A stretch of 21,359 bases of DNA from Bacillota bacterium (GTDB lineage Bacteria > Bacillota_I > Bacilli_A > Acholeplasmatales > UBA5453), in contig JAEZHT010000006.1 of assembly GCA_023436805.1 (NCBI GenBank), positions 1 through 21,359 of the forward strand. Reading direction: 5' to 3'. The notes under the pieces are model-generated. The model made no database searches and was not told the DNA's origin. It worked only from the letters and a program-made list of their open reading frames with translations. Positions 1 to 5,964 of this stretch are shown here, one piece after another (position 1 is the first letter of the stretch; each line of letters opens with the position of its first letter). Position numbers and translations under genes: made by a program.

Positions 1-415
1 TCTCACTGGGTATGGCTCTATGTTGTTTGATCTTTACTTCACCAAGCTTTGGTAATTTGATATAGCCTTTCAAAAGAACGATGTTATTATTCACTAGATT
101 GGTTGTATATCCATAGTCTTGTTTCTTAGAATGAAACTTAGGGAAGTCTTGTTTATGATTGAAGAATTGTTTAAAAGCTTTTTCTTGATTGAGTTGCGTA
201 TTGGCTAGAGATAATGAGTCGACTTCTTTTAGAAATGGATAAGCATCTTTATATTGTGCAGGTGTGGGATGTAGGATGTTTTTAGTGAGTTCGAAATATT
301 TCTGTTTATCTTCTAACATCTTATTCCAAAGAAAGCGATTATGGCCTAGAGTCATATGAATCAAAGTCTTTTGAGATTCATTTGGATAGATTCGAAACTT
401 AAAAGCTTTATTCAT
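1..415 (-). CDS. tnpB: TnpB-family protein of an IS200/IS605-type element, 5' part only
   Basis: The minus strand from 415 to the window edge stays open for 138 codons, starting MNKAFKFRIYPNESQK and including RFLWNKML, the LKEVDSLSLANTQLNQEKAF stretch and GYIKLPKLGEVKIKQHR. These are hallmarks of the N-terminal helix-turn-helix and adjoining region of TnpB (OrfB of IS200/IS605 and IS1341 elements), the family of RNA-guided nucleases ancestral to Cas12. The RuvC catalytic residues, zinc finger and 3' omega-RNA region would lie to the left of base 1, so activity cannot be judged. The ATG has a good GGGGTGA Shine-Dalgarno sequence six bases upstream. No tnpA (Y1 transposase) is seen upstream, which suggests a tnpB-only element. 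In relatives dnaX often follows the SRP RNA gene, so the element may sit between the two; this is inference. Confidence 0.88.
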   Translation of the reverse strand, partial: MNKAFKFRIYPNESQKTLIHMTLGHNRFLWNKMLEDKQKYFELTKNILHPTPAQYKDAYPFLKEVDSLSLANTQLNQEKAFKQFFNHKQDFPKFHSKKQDYGYTTNLVNNNIVLLKGYIKLPKLGEVKIKQHRAIPSE

Positions 416-438
416 CGTGGTTCACCCCATTTTCAATG

Positions 439-504
439 TATTTATGTATAGTAATTATTCAACTATATTATAACATTATTTATGGGCATTTGTATACATA
501 AATA
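439..504. repeat. 12-bp perfect inverted repeat around the tnpB promoter
   Basis: TATTTATGTATA at 439-450 is the exact reverse complement of TATACATAAATA at 493-504. The arms are 42 bases apart and the tnpB -10 box lies between them. This could be an operator, a foldback in the leader, or chance in AT-rich sequence. Confidence 0.4.
467..475 (-). promoter_or_regulatory. Extended -10 promoter for tnpB
   Basis: Reads TGTTATAAT on the minus strand, an extended -10 box (TGn plus TATAAT) about 50 bases upstream of the tnpB start. No convincing -35 box is present. The same nonamer precedes several other genes in this window. Confidence 0.55.
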
Positions 505-530
505 GAAAGCAATATACGAATCAATTCATC

Positions 531-552
531 CCGCTACCTGAAGAGGAAGGGG
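531..552. other. Imperfect hairpin, possible left-end structure of the IS element
   Basis: CCGCTACCT (531-539) pairs with AGGAAGGGG (544-552) around a GAAG loop, seven pairs and two mismatches (A.A and G.G). It lies about 115 bases upstream of tnpB. IS200/IS605 elements carry subterminal imperfect hairpins recognised by TnpA, and the position suits a left end, but the element boundary cannot be fixed from one copy. The rest of 416-630 shows only the promoter, the inverted repeat and a short TTGTTT/AAACAA hairpin at 585-598. Confidence 0.35.
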
Positions 553-630
553 ACTTCTTGATTGTGTTGTTAAATTGGTGTCATTTGTTTCAAAACAACT
601 TTCTTTGCAAATCCGTTTTATAAATAAAAG

Positions 631-740
631 TATCCCTATCAGGCACCGCCACCCACATCCTACCCATGCTTATGGCTGCTTCGATCAAGACCTGACCAGG
701 TTCACACGATAAGATTGGATGACGGTGCCTCATAGGGATA
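631..740 (-). ncRNA. ffs: Small bacterial signal recognition particle RNA (4.5S-like)
   Basis: The minus strand carries the SRP RNA domain IV signature: GTGTGAACCTGGTCAGGTC, then GAAGCAGCCATAAGC. The ends fold into a long terminal helix: TATCCCTAT pairs with ATAGGGATA, then a single G.G mismatch, then AGGCACCG with CGGTGCCT. CATCC/GGATG and CTTAT/ATAAG helices lie further in. Length is about 110 nt and a U-rich tail (CUUUUAUUUA, 621-630) follows. The RNA pairs with Ffh to target membrane proteins to SecYEG. It lies 12 bases after tadA, the usual neighbour in many Firmicutes. Odd: the apical CGGAAG hexamer (GGAA tetraloop and closing pair) is replaced by UUGAUC (see findings). Confidence 0.93.
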
Positions 741-751
741 CATATGATGAC

Positions 752-779
752 ATTATGATTTATTTCTTAAACCTTTGAA
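752..779 (-). promoter_or_regulatory. Candidate promoter of the SRP RNA
   Basis: On the minus strand TTCAAA (774-779) and CATAAT (752-757) are separated by 16 bases. This would start transcription within a few bases of the predicted SRP RNA 5' end. Both boxes overlap the last codons and stop of tadA. The match is weak, so read-through from tdk-tadA with processing is an alternative. Confidence 0.35.
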
Positions 780-1211
780 AAATTGCTTGAGTTCATTTGA
801 ACAAGCATCTTCTAGTATACCACCAATCACTTCAACTTTGTGATTGAATTTAACATCAAATAAATTGATGACTGAACCGGCCACACCGCCTTTAGGATCT
901 TTAGCACCATAGACCAATGTTTTGATTCTGGATTGGATGATGGCACCAGCACACATAGGGCATGGTTCGAGTGTGACATACAACTTACAATCTTCCAAAC
1001 GCCATGATCCAATTTTCCGATTTGCTTTTTCGATAGCAAGCATTTCGGCGTGGGCGTGCGTTTGTTCTTTTAAGACCCTTTTATTATAAGCCTTAGCAAT
1101 AACTTTGTCACCTAAAACGATGATGGCACCTACAGGTACTTCATCTTTTAACGCGGCTTTTTTGGCTTCTTTGAGGGCTAAACCCATAAAATAGGCGTCG
1201 TCTCTAATCAT
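753..1211 (-). CDS. tadA: tRNA-specific adenosine deaminase
   Basis: 152 residues, the usual TadA length. It deaminates adenosine-34 to inosine in tRNA-Arg(ACG) so that one tRNA can read CGU, CGC and CGA. The cytidine-deaminase zinc fold is visible: HAEMLAI gives the zinc ligand His54 and catalytic Glu56, and LEPCPMCAGAI gives Cys84 and Cys87. The end shows the typical ACSNELKQFF helix. The start ATG overlaps the tdk stop by four bases (ATGA), so the two genes should be translationally coupled. Downstream lies the SRP RNA gene, a neighbourhood common in low-GC Gram-positive bacteria. A general guanine or cytosine deaminase is unlikely because the whole chain matches TadA. Confidence 0.95.
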   Translation of the reverse strand: MIRDDAYFMGLALKEAKKAALKDEVPVGAIIVLGDKVIAKAYNKRVLKEQTHAHAEMLAIEKANRKIGSWRLEDCKLYVTLEPCPMCAGAIIQSRIKTLVYGAKDPKGGVAGSVINLFDVKFNHKVEVIGGILEDACSNELKQFFKGLRNKS

Positions 1212-1798
1212 ATCTTGTTAGGTTTATTTTTGACTTCATGACAGTCACGACTACGTGGTTCGTACGCTTCGGCAGCACCGACCAACACAATAGGATCATC
1301 AAATGAAGCGGGTTTACCATTGATTAAGCGTTGTGTTCGAGTCGCTGGTTGTCCAGAGACCACACATACAGCGGTCAATTTTTGGACAAATTCAGCAATC
1401 GCTAACAGTTGTGGCATCGGTCCAAAAGGTTCACCTCTAAAGTCACGATCTAATCCGCCGATGATGACACGGATGCCGCGATCAGCCAATACTTCTGAAA
1501 CCCAAATCACGTCGTTGTCTAAGAACTGTGCTTCATCAATCACAACCGCATCCACACCATCTTTGACATAATCTAGGATTTCCTTGGCTCTGTTGATGTT
1601 GATGGATTTCGCTTTGGTTTTATTGTGTGATACTATTTCAGATTCTGAGTAACGATTGTCAATCGAAGGCTTAAAAACCAATACAGTCTTCTTTGCGTAC
1701 TCTAAACGACGAATACGTCTAATGATTTCTTCTGTTTTTCCGGCAAACATTGGTCCACAGACCACTTCAATCCAACCACCAAATATCGGTTGATGCAT
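1208..1798 (-). CDS. tdk: Thymidine kinase (type II)
   Basis: Phosphorylates thymidine to dTMP with ATP, a salvage step mollicutes rely on. The 196-residue chain has the P-loop GPMFAGKT (residues 15-22), the Walker B-like VVIDEAQF (86-92) and the TRTQRL and DPIVLVGAAEAYEPR substrate-lasso region. I start it at ATG 1798, not at 1846. A GGGAG Shine-Dalgarno sequence lies seven bases upstream, the family begins MxQPxFxGWIEV, and a clear promoter lies inside the longer frame. The C-terminal zinc ribbon is unusual: the expected CxxC pairs read C145-VV-S148 and S183-RD-C186, so two of four zinc ligands are Ser. The gene overlaps tadA by four bases. Confidence 0.94.
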   Translation of the reverse strand: MHQPIFGGWIEVVCGPMFAGKTEEIIRRIRRLEYAKKTVLVFKPSIDNRYSESEIVSHNKTKAKSININRAKEILDYVKDGVDAVVIDEAQFLDNDVIWVSEVLADRGIRVIIGGLDRDFRGEPFGPMPQLLAIAEFVQKLTAVCVVSGQPATRTQRLINGKPASFDDPIVLVGAAEAYEPRSRDCHEVKNKPNKI

Positions 1799-1817
1799 AG
1801 TATCACTCCCTACAACT

Positions 1818-1846
1818 AGTATACGGATTTCAAACCCTTCATTCAA
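1818..1846 (-). promoter_or_regulatory. Sigma-70-type promoter of tdk-tadA
   Basis: On the minus strand TTGAAT (1841-1846) and TATACT (1818-1823) are separated by exactly 17 bases. Transcription would start near 1811, giving a short leader to the GGGAG Shine-Dalgarno sequence. It supports the internal tdk start at 1798. Confidence 0.65.
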
Positions 1847-1884
1847 CCCCTAAAAAAATGAAAGCAACTTACATTCTAAATATT

Positions 1885-1911
1885 TAAAAACACGACTCAA
1901 AAGGTCGTGTT
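1885..1911 (-). terminator. Rho-independent terminator of the carotenoid operon
   Basis: On the minus strand AACACGAC pairs with GTCGTGTT around a seven-base loop (hairpin 1889-1911), followed by a run of T. It lies 20 bases after the DUF92 stop and ends the crtI operon before the tdk promoter. Confidence 0.8.
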
Positions 1912-1930
1912 ATGTGGCTGTTTTTATTTT

Positions 1931-2722
1931 TTAGAATACGAATATTAACATCGACACTGCTGTGGAAATGAACCCACTGATGAAATTGACAGCATCGTTC
2001 GTTATCCAAGCGAGGCCACTCTTCAAGATCACTTTCTCATTTTCAAGGAATGCTTTTTCAGTATACTTACCTGTTTTCTCGCCTTTATACTTAGCTTGAA
2101 CCAAAATACCCATGTATGAATCGATTAAACATCCAATGAAACCACCCAAAGTGATGACACTGAAGTACATCCAAATCTTACTATTATTAAACAATGGTGA
2201 AGACCAATACAAGAAGATGAAACTCACGCCGATGAACAATGCTCCAAGAAATGAAGCGAGTGTGCCTAGTTTAGAAACACCACCAGAGACCCCTTTTTGA
2301 ACTTCTTTAAAGGTTAGTATCGAGTATGTTTTACCTTTGGACAAAACACCAATTTCACTTGCCCAAGTGTCTGAATTACATGAGGCAATAGATATAATTG
2401 CCGCAATCATGAATAACTCGTTCGATGTGAAATAAAAGAATATTGAAAACATCGCGGCAACAAATCCATTTGAAAGTACTTGAATGTAGTTTCTACCAGA
2501 GGACGCATCCTTCACTTTTTTTTCATGTAGCTTTGTCAATAACGAAGATGAAATGAAGAATAAGATGAGCGCGCTCCACACCACATATGTACCAAACCCA
2601 TAAATGATGGTACCTAAGATTGTGGCTGTAATGAGTCCAGATGGATTGAGTGAATGTTTTTTATAGGCGAGGAACGCAACCGAAAAGCTGAGTCCAAACC
2701 CGATTAAAAATTGTAATGCCAT
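1931..2722 (-). CDS. DUF92 (TMEM19/VTE6-like) membrane protein, candidate prenyl-phosphate kinase
   Basis: 263 residues with about six to seven membrane segments. It belongs to the DUF92/TMEM19 family. The conserved core is SCNSDTWASEIGVLSKG (residues 114-130) and ILTFKEVQKGVSGGVSKLGT (135-154), which sits on the membrane face where acidic and basic residues cluster. The plant member VTE6 turns phytyl phosphate into phytyl diphosphate. Most bacterial members are uncharacterised. It is the last gene of the crtI operon, directly after a VTE5-like kinase, so the two could act in sequence on a prenyl alcohol; this is inference. The start is ATG 2722, with a GGAGG Shine-Dalgarno sequence five bases upstream. 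The longer frame uses a TTG that overlaps the GGAGG and is rejected. Confidence 0.85.
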   Translation of the reverse strand: MALQFLIGFGLSFSVAFLAYKKHSLNPSGLITATILGTIIYGFGTYVVWSALILFFISSSLLTKLHEKKVKDASSGRNYIQVLSNGFVAAMFSIFFYFTSNELFMIAAIISIASCNSDTWASEIGVLSKGKTYSILTFKEVQKGVSGGVSKLGTLASFLGALFIGVSFIFLYWSSPLFNNSKIWMYFSVITLGGFIGCLIDSYMGILVQAKYKGEKTGKYTEKAFLENEKVILKSGLAWITNDAVNFISGFISTAVSMLIFVF

Positions 2723-2737
2723 AGGTACCTCCAACGG

Positions 2738-3403
2738 TTAGATTAGCAGCAATAAAATGTATACTAATAAGCTAGAAAATAGCGGAACGGAGAGATTATC
2801 TAGTCCTTTAGGTGTATAGAGTTCGATGATGGTAGATAAAATAGATACGACAACAGCGGCGATCAATGTAGTTACCAAGGATACCCCTGCAATCCACAAT
2901 ACAACCAATACAACAACGAAGCTTGCGAGCAGCATTGTCAATGAACCTTCTAAAGACTTATTATTGACCAGTTTACGTTTACCGTAAGCCTTACCAACAA
3001 CAGCTGCTAGTCCATCCCCATAACCTAAAACCAAAATACCTACAGCCCCAATTTCTGGTCTGTTAATGATACCAAATGTGAATATCACTAAGATGAGTAA
3101 CGATATCGGGAAGTACACGGTACCCAGATTCCCATTACCACTGCGTTCCATCGACTTGATGAGGTTGGTTTTATACGAGTAATAGTTTAACAAAATGAAT
3201 GTGATCGGTGGCACAATAGCAAACCATAGCGCATTTTCGCCTTGGAAAAATATCCAAGCAAGGATCCACCAGTTCGATACACCAATGTGAATGAATTTGC
3301 GTGCCCCCTCGTCACCTAAAACTTTAAATTTTTGAAGTGCAGTAGAAATACCAATAATTAAAAATACTAAAATGTAAGATAATACTAAACCCCAAATGTT
3401 CAT
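2738..3403 (-). CDS. SEC59/VTE5-type polyprenol (phytol/dolichol) kinase-like membrane protein
   Basis: 221 residues, about seven membrane helices. The family signature of CTP-dependent polyprenol kinases is clear: EGARKFIHIGV near residues 32-42 and GYGDGLAAVVGKAYGKRK-LVNNKSLEGS (128-154), matching the GDG..A..G..G.....KS.EGS pattern of dolichol kinase, VTE5 phytol kinase and CDP-diglyceride synthetase relatives. The likely reaction is phosphorylation of a prenyl alcohol at the membrane; the natural alcohol is unknown. It follows crtB by nine bases, its AAGGAG Shine-Dalgarno sequence overlaps the crtB stop, and DUF92 follows after 15 bases. Because phosphatidate cytidylyltransferases share the fold, that activity is an alternative, though the motif spacing favours a polyprenol kinase. 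Confidence 0.85.
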   Translation of the reverse strand: MNIWGLVLSYILVFLIIGISTALQKFKVLGDEGARKFIHIGVSNWWILAWIFFQGENALWFAIVPPITFILLNYYSYKTNLIKSMERSGNGNLGTVYFPISLLILVIFTFGIINRPEIGAVGILVLGYGDGLAAVVGKAYGKRKLVNNKSLEGSLTMLLASFVVVLVVLWIAGVSLVTTLIAAVVVSILSTIIELYTPKGLDNLSVPLFSSLLVYILLLLI

Positions 3404-3412
3404 ATAATCTCC

Positions 3413-4357
3413 TTAGCCTTGTGGCATACTTTTGATGAAGGCCTTCATGATTTGTTCTTTTTTCGCATCTGTCACAACCGCTCTTTTTCTAAAGACATCG
3501 TAACCATTGTCACGAATCGCATCCAAAATAGCACGGTAGAATACAATCGATAATCCGAGTGGCTTCGCTGTATCTTTTGGATAAAGTGCAATGTCTTTCA
3601 ATGCTTCATCAAAATAATTTTCTGCGACCTTGGCGAGTTTCTCAATCAAAAGGACCAATCCGTTATTGATTTTACCATTTTCTAAGTCCTTCAGTGAGTA
3701 GTTTGCTTCACGCATGATTGCTCTTGGGATGTAGATTCTACCTTGTTGGTAGTCTTCACCGATATCCCTCAAAATGTTTGTGATTTGCATCGCGTGTCCT
3801 AAATGGATGGCGAATGGGTATAATTTGGGTTCATCTGTGCCTGCCAATATCGGATTCAACATCAATCCAACTGTACCAGCGACATGATAACAATATTTTA
3901 ATAGATCATCTAAGGTTTCATAACCTGCGAAGTGTAAATCCATACGTTGACCTTCAATCATGTCATAAAACGCCTTAAAATGGTGTTCTTGATAGACATC
4001 TTTCGTGTGTCTCTTCAAAGCACGCCACATGAAATTAGGCGTTCTTTTTTTATTGACATAATTGGTTAATTCTTTTTCTAGTTTATTGAGCTTCGCTTCA
4101 TCTTGGTATTCATCTACCAAGTCATCAGCATAGCGACAAAATGCGTATACAGCGAAAATTGCTTTACGTTTATGTTTATCTCCAACTTTGGAGAAAGCTT
4201 TATAAAAGGTTAACGAGTTTTTTTGAATGATTTTCTTACAACGACGGTCGTCACGATAAGGACGTGTCAGTTGAATCAAAACCAGTAATGCGGTAAAGCT
4301 TAAATAAATCCAAACGAGATACAGATGAGTTGTAATGAACTCAATGATATTATTCAT
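3413..4357 (-). CDS. crtB: Phytoene/dehydrosqualene synthase (CrtB/CrtM family)
   Basis: 314 residues. Condenses two prenyl diphosphates head to head to give phytoene (from GGPP) or dehydrosqualene (from FPP), the first committed carotenoid step. Both Asp-rich, Mg-diphosphate-binding motifs are intact: DDLVDEYQD (78-86) and NILRDIGEDYQQGRIYIP (194-211, with D198 and D202). AVYAFCRYADD precedes the first motif as usual. The enzyme core starts near residue 47 (NSLTFYKAF). The 45 residues before it, which most family members lack, contain a hydrophobic segment (about 12-30), so this form is probably membrane-anchored. C30 or C40 product cannot be told from sequence by eye. The start ATG overlaps the crtI stop by eight bases. 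No prenyl diphosphate synthase gene is in the window. Confidence 0.92.
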   Translation of the reverse strand: MNNIIEFITTHLYLVWIYLSFTALLVLIQLTRPYRDDRRCKKIIQKNSLTFYKAFSKVGDKHKRKAIFAVYAFCRYADDLVDEYQDEAKLNKLEKELTNYVNKKRTPNFMWRALKRHTKDVYQEHHFKAFYDMIEGQRMDLHFAGYETLDDLLKYCYHVAGTVGLMLNPILAGTDEPKLYPFAIHLGHAMQITNILRDIGEDYQQGRIYIPRAIMREANYSLKDLENGKINNGLVLLIEKLAKVAENYFDEALKDIALYPKDTAKPLGLSIVFYRAILDAIRDNGYDVFRKRAVVTDAKKEQIMKAFIKSMPQG

Positions 4358-5843
4358 GAATTGTATGGTCCTTTAATATGTCATTTACAGCCAATTTAGC
4401 ACCGGCTAGCACGATAGGCACCCCAGCACCGGGGTGATTAGACGATCCTGCAAAGTATAGATTTTCAATCGTCTTAAATTTGGTTTGTGGTCTAAAATAC
4501 ACACTTTGGAATAAAGTGGGTTTTAAACCGAAGGTTGCACCATGTTCTAGGTTAAATTTATAGCCATAGGTTTTTGGTGAGTATATCTTTAATACTTCTA
4601 TGTTCTTCTTTATGTCTTCAAAGCCTGGGATTTGTTCAATCATATCGATGATTTTATCTTTATAGGCTTCTGTCATACCAAAATCCCATTCGAATTGGCC
4701 ACTCTTCATGTTGGGTACTGGAACCAATATATAGAGCAATTCTTTATTTTCTGGGGCGACCGTTGGGTCGATTTGTGATGGGCTATACATATAGAACGAA
4801 GGGTCTTCTGGTAAGATATCTTGATCCAACTCTTCAATGTTCTTTTTGAAATCTTTCGCAAACCTTATGGCGTGGACTGAAGTTGGGTATTTCTTCTTTA
4901 AACCCAAGTATATGACAAACGAGGATGCGGCGTATTTCATTTTTTCTATCTTCTTAGCGGTATATTTACCTTTTAAGTTCTCATCCTTAATGAGGTTGTT
5001 CATCGCCCAAGGGAAATCTGCGTTACATAAGACAATATCCGAATAAATTGGCTTACCATTGACCAGTACGCCGGTTACTTTTTCTGATAAGGTTAAGATT
5101 TCTTCAACAGGTGCGTTTAAACGAATCTTCCCGCCCATTTCGATGAATCTCTTTTCCATGGCTTTAGCCATTTGATACATGCCACCTTGGATATACCAAA
5201 CCCCATAGACCAATTCAATCATTGGGATGATCGTATAAATCGATGGTCCGGAAAATGGTGAAACCCCAATATATAGGGTTTGGAAAGACAGTATTTGACG
5301 TAATTTTTCATCCTTAACAAACTTCGATATAGAGGTATAAGCACTATTCAGTGTTTTTAATTTAAGTATCTTATGGAGTGTTTTAGGGTTGAAAAATTCG
5401 GTTGGCTTTCGATAGCTTTTTTCTAAAAATGTCTCTTTAACGATTGAGTATCTTTCATAAACATCCGCCAAATATGCCAAGTAACCATCGGTTTCTTTCA
5501 TGCCAAACTTTTCAAGTTCAGCCATTAAAGACGGTAGATTCGACGAGACCTTCACCGATGTGCCATCACTGAAATGGATGACATTGAGTGGGTCTACTTG
5601 AATCATTTTGATGTAATCATCGGGGTTAACGCCTGAAAAAGTAAAAACTTCTTTATAAAAGTCTGGCATCATGACGATGGTTGGTCCGACATCAAACTTA
5701 AAACCACGTTCTTCAATTGAGAACATGCGGCCGCCGACTTTTTCATTTTTTTCGTATACTTCGACATCAAATCCGAGGGTTTTTAATCGGATGGCTGAAG
5801 CCAGTCCTGCGACCCCAGCACCTATGATAATCACTTTTTTCAT
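4350..5843 (-). CDS. crtI: Phytoene/diapophytoene desaturase (CrtI/CrtN family)
   Basis: 497 residues from ATG 5843. FAD-dependent membrane-associated desaturase that adds conjugated double bonds to phytoene or 4,4'-diapophytoene. An N-terminal Rossmann motif, IIIGAGVAGLASAIRL with GxGxxG at residues 8-13, is followed by EVYEKNEKVGGRM. The C-terminal family signature LYFAGSSNHPGAGVPIVLAG is intact, with the GAG and the FAD-contacting run. The start was chosen because GAGGTGG lies just upstream of this ATG, while the longer frame begins with a GTG inside that Shine-Dalgarno sequence. First gene of an operon with crtB and two prenol-kinase-like genes, with a promoter at 5862-5870. The family also contains carotenoid isomerases and oxidases, but the partnership with crtB favours desaturase. 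Confidence 0.93.
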   Translation of the reverse strand: MKKVIIIGAGVAGLASAIRLKTLGFDVEVYEKNEKVGGRMFSIEERGFKFDVGPTIVMMPDFYKEVFTFSGVNPDDYIKMIQVDPLNVIHFSDGTSVKVSSNLPSLMAELEKFGMKETDGYLAYLADVYERYSIVKETFLEKSYRKPTEFFNPKTLHKILKLKTLNSAYTSISKFVKDEKLRQILSFQTLYIGVSPFSGPSIYTIIPMIELVYGVWYIQGGMYQMAKAMEKRFIEMGGKIRLNAPVEEILTLSEKVTGVLVNGKPIYSDIVLCNADFPWAMNNLIKDENLKGKYTAKKIEKMKYAASSFVIYLGLKKKYPTSVHAIRFAKDFKKNIEELDQDILPEDPSFYMYSPSQIDPTVAPENKELLYILVPVPNMKSGQFEWDFGMTEAYKDKIIDMIEQIPGFEDIKKNIEVLKIYSPKTYGYKFNLEHGATFGLKPTLFQSVYFRPQTKFKTIENLYFAGSSNHPGAGVPIVLAGAKLAVNDILKDHTIHE

Positions 5844-5861
5844 GAATACCACCTCTACTTT

Positions 5862-5870
5862 ATTGTAACA
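5862..5870 (-). promoter_or_regulatory. Extended -10 promoter of the crtI operon
   Basis: Reads TGTTACAAT on the minus strand, about 20 bases upstream of the crtI start, so the leader is very short. No good -35 box. It differs in one base from the TGTTATAAT motif used by the divergent gene. Confidence 0.5.
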
Positions 5871-5919
5871 TTTTTAGCGCTTGATACCTAGCATGAAATA
5901 AGTATTTAACGGATTAGCA

Positions 5920-5928
5920 TGTTATAAT
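5920..5928 (+). promoter_or_regulatory. Extended -10 promoter of the tocopherol-cyclase-family gene
   Basis: TGTTATAAT on the plus strand, about 37 bases before the start codon. A TTGATA box at 5881-5886 is too far for this -10 but would fit TATTTA at about 5903. Together with 5862-5870 it forms a divergent promoter pair about 50 bases apart. Confidence 0.55.
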
Positions 5929-5964
5929 AATCATACAGTATATATCGTATTTGAAACGGAGACC

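Noticed and set aside
585..598. TTGTTT-CA-AAACAA hairpin between SRP RNA and tnpB
   Set aside because: Weak A/T stem with no T run on the minus strand; too little to call a terminator or element end.
1799..1846. Longer tdk start at 1846
   Set aside because: This stretch holds a TTGAAT-17-TATACT promoter, and the ATG at 1798 has a well-placed GGGAG and matches the family start.
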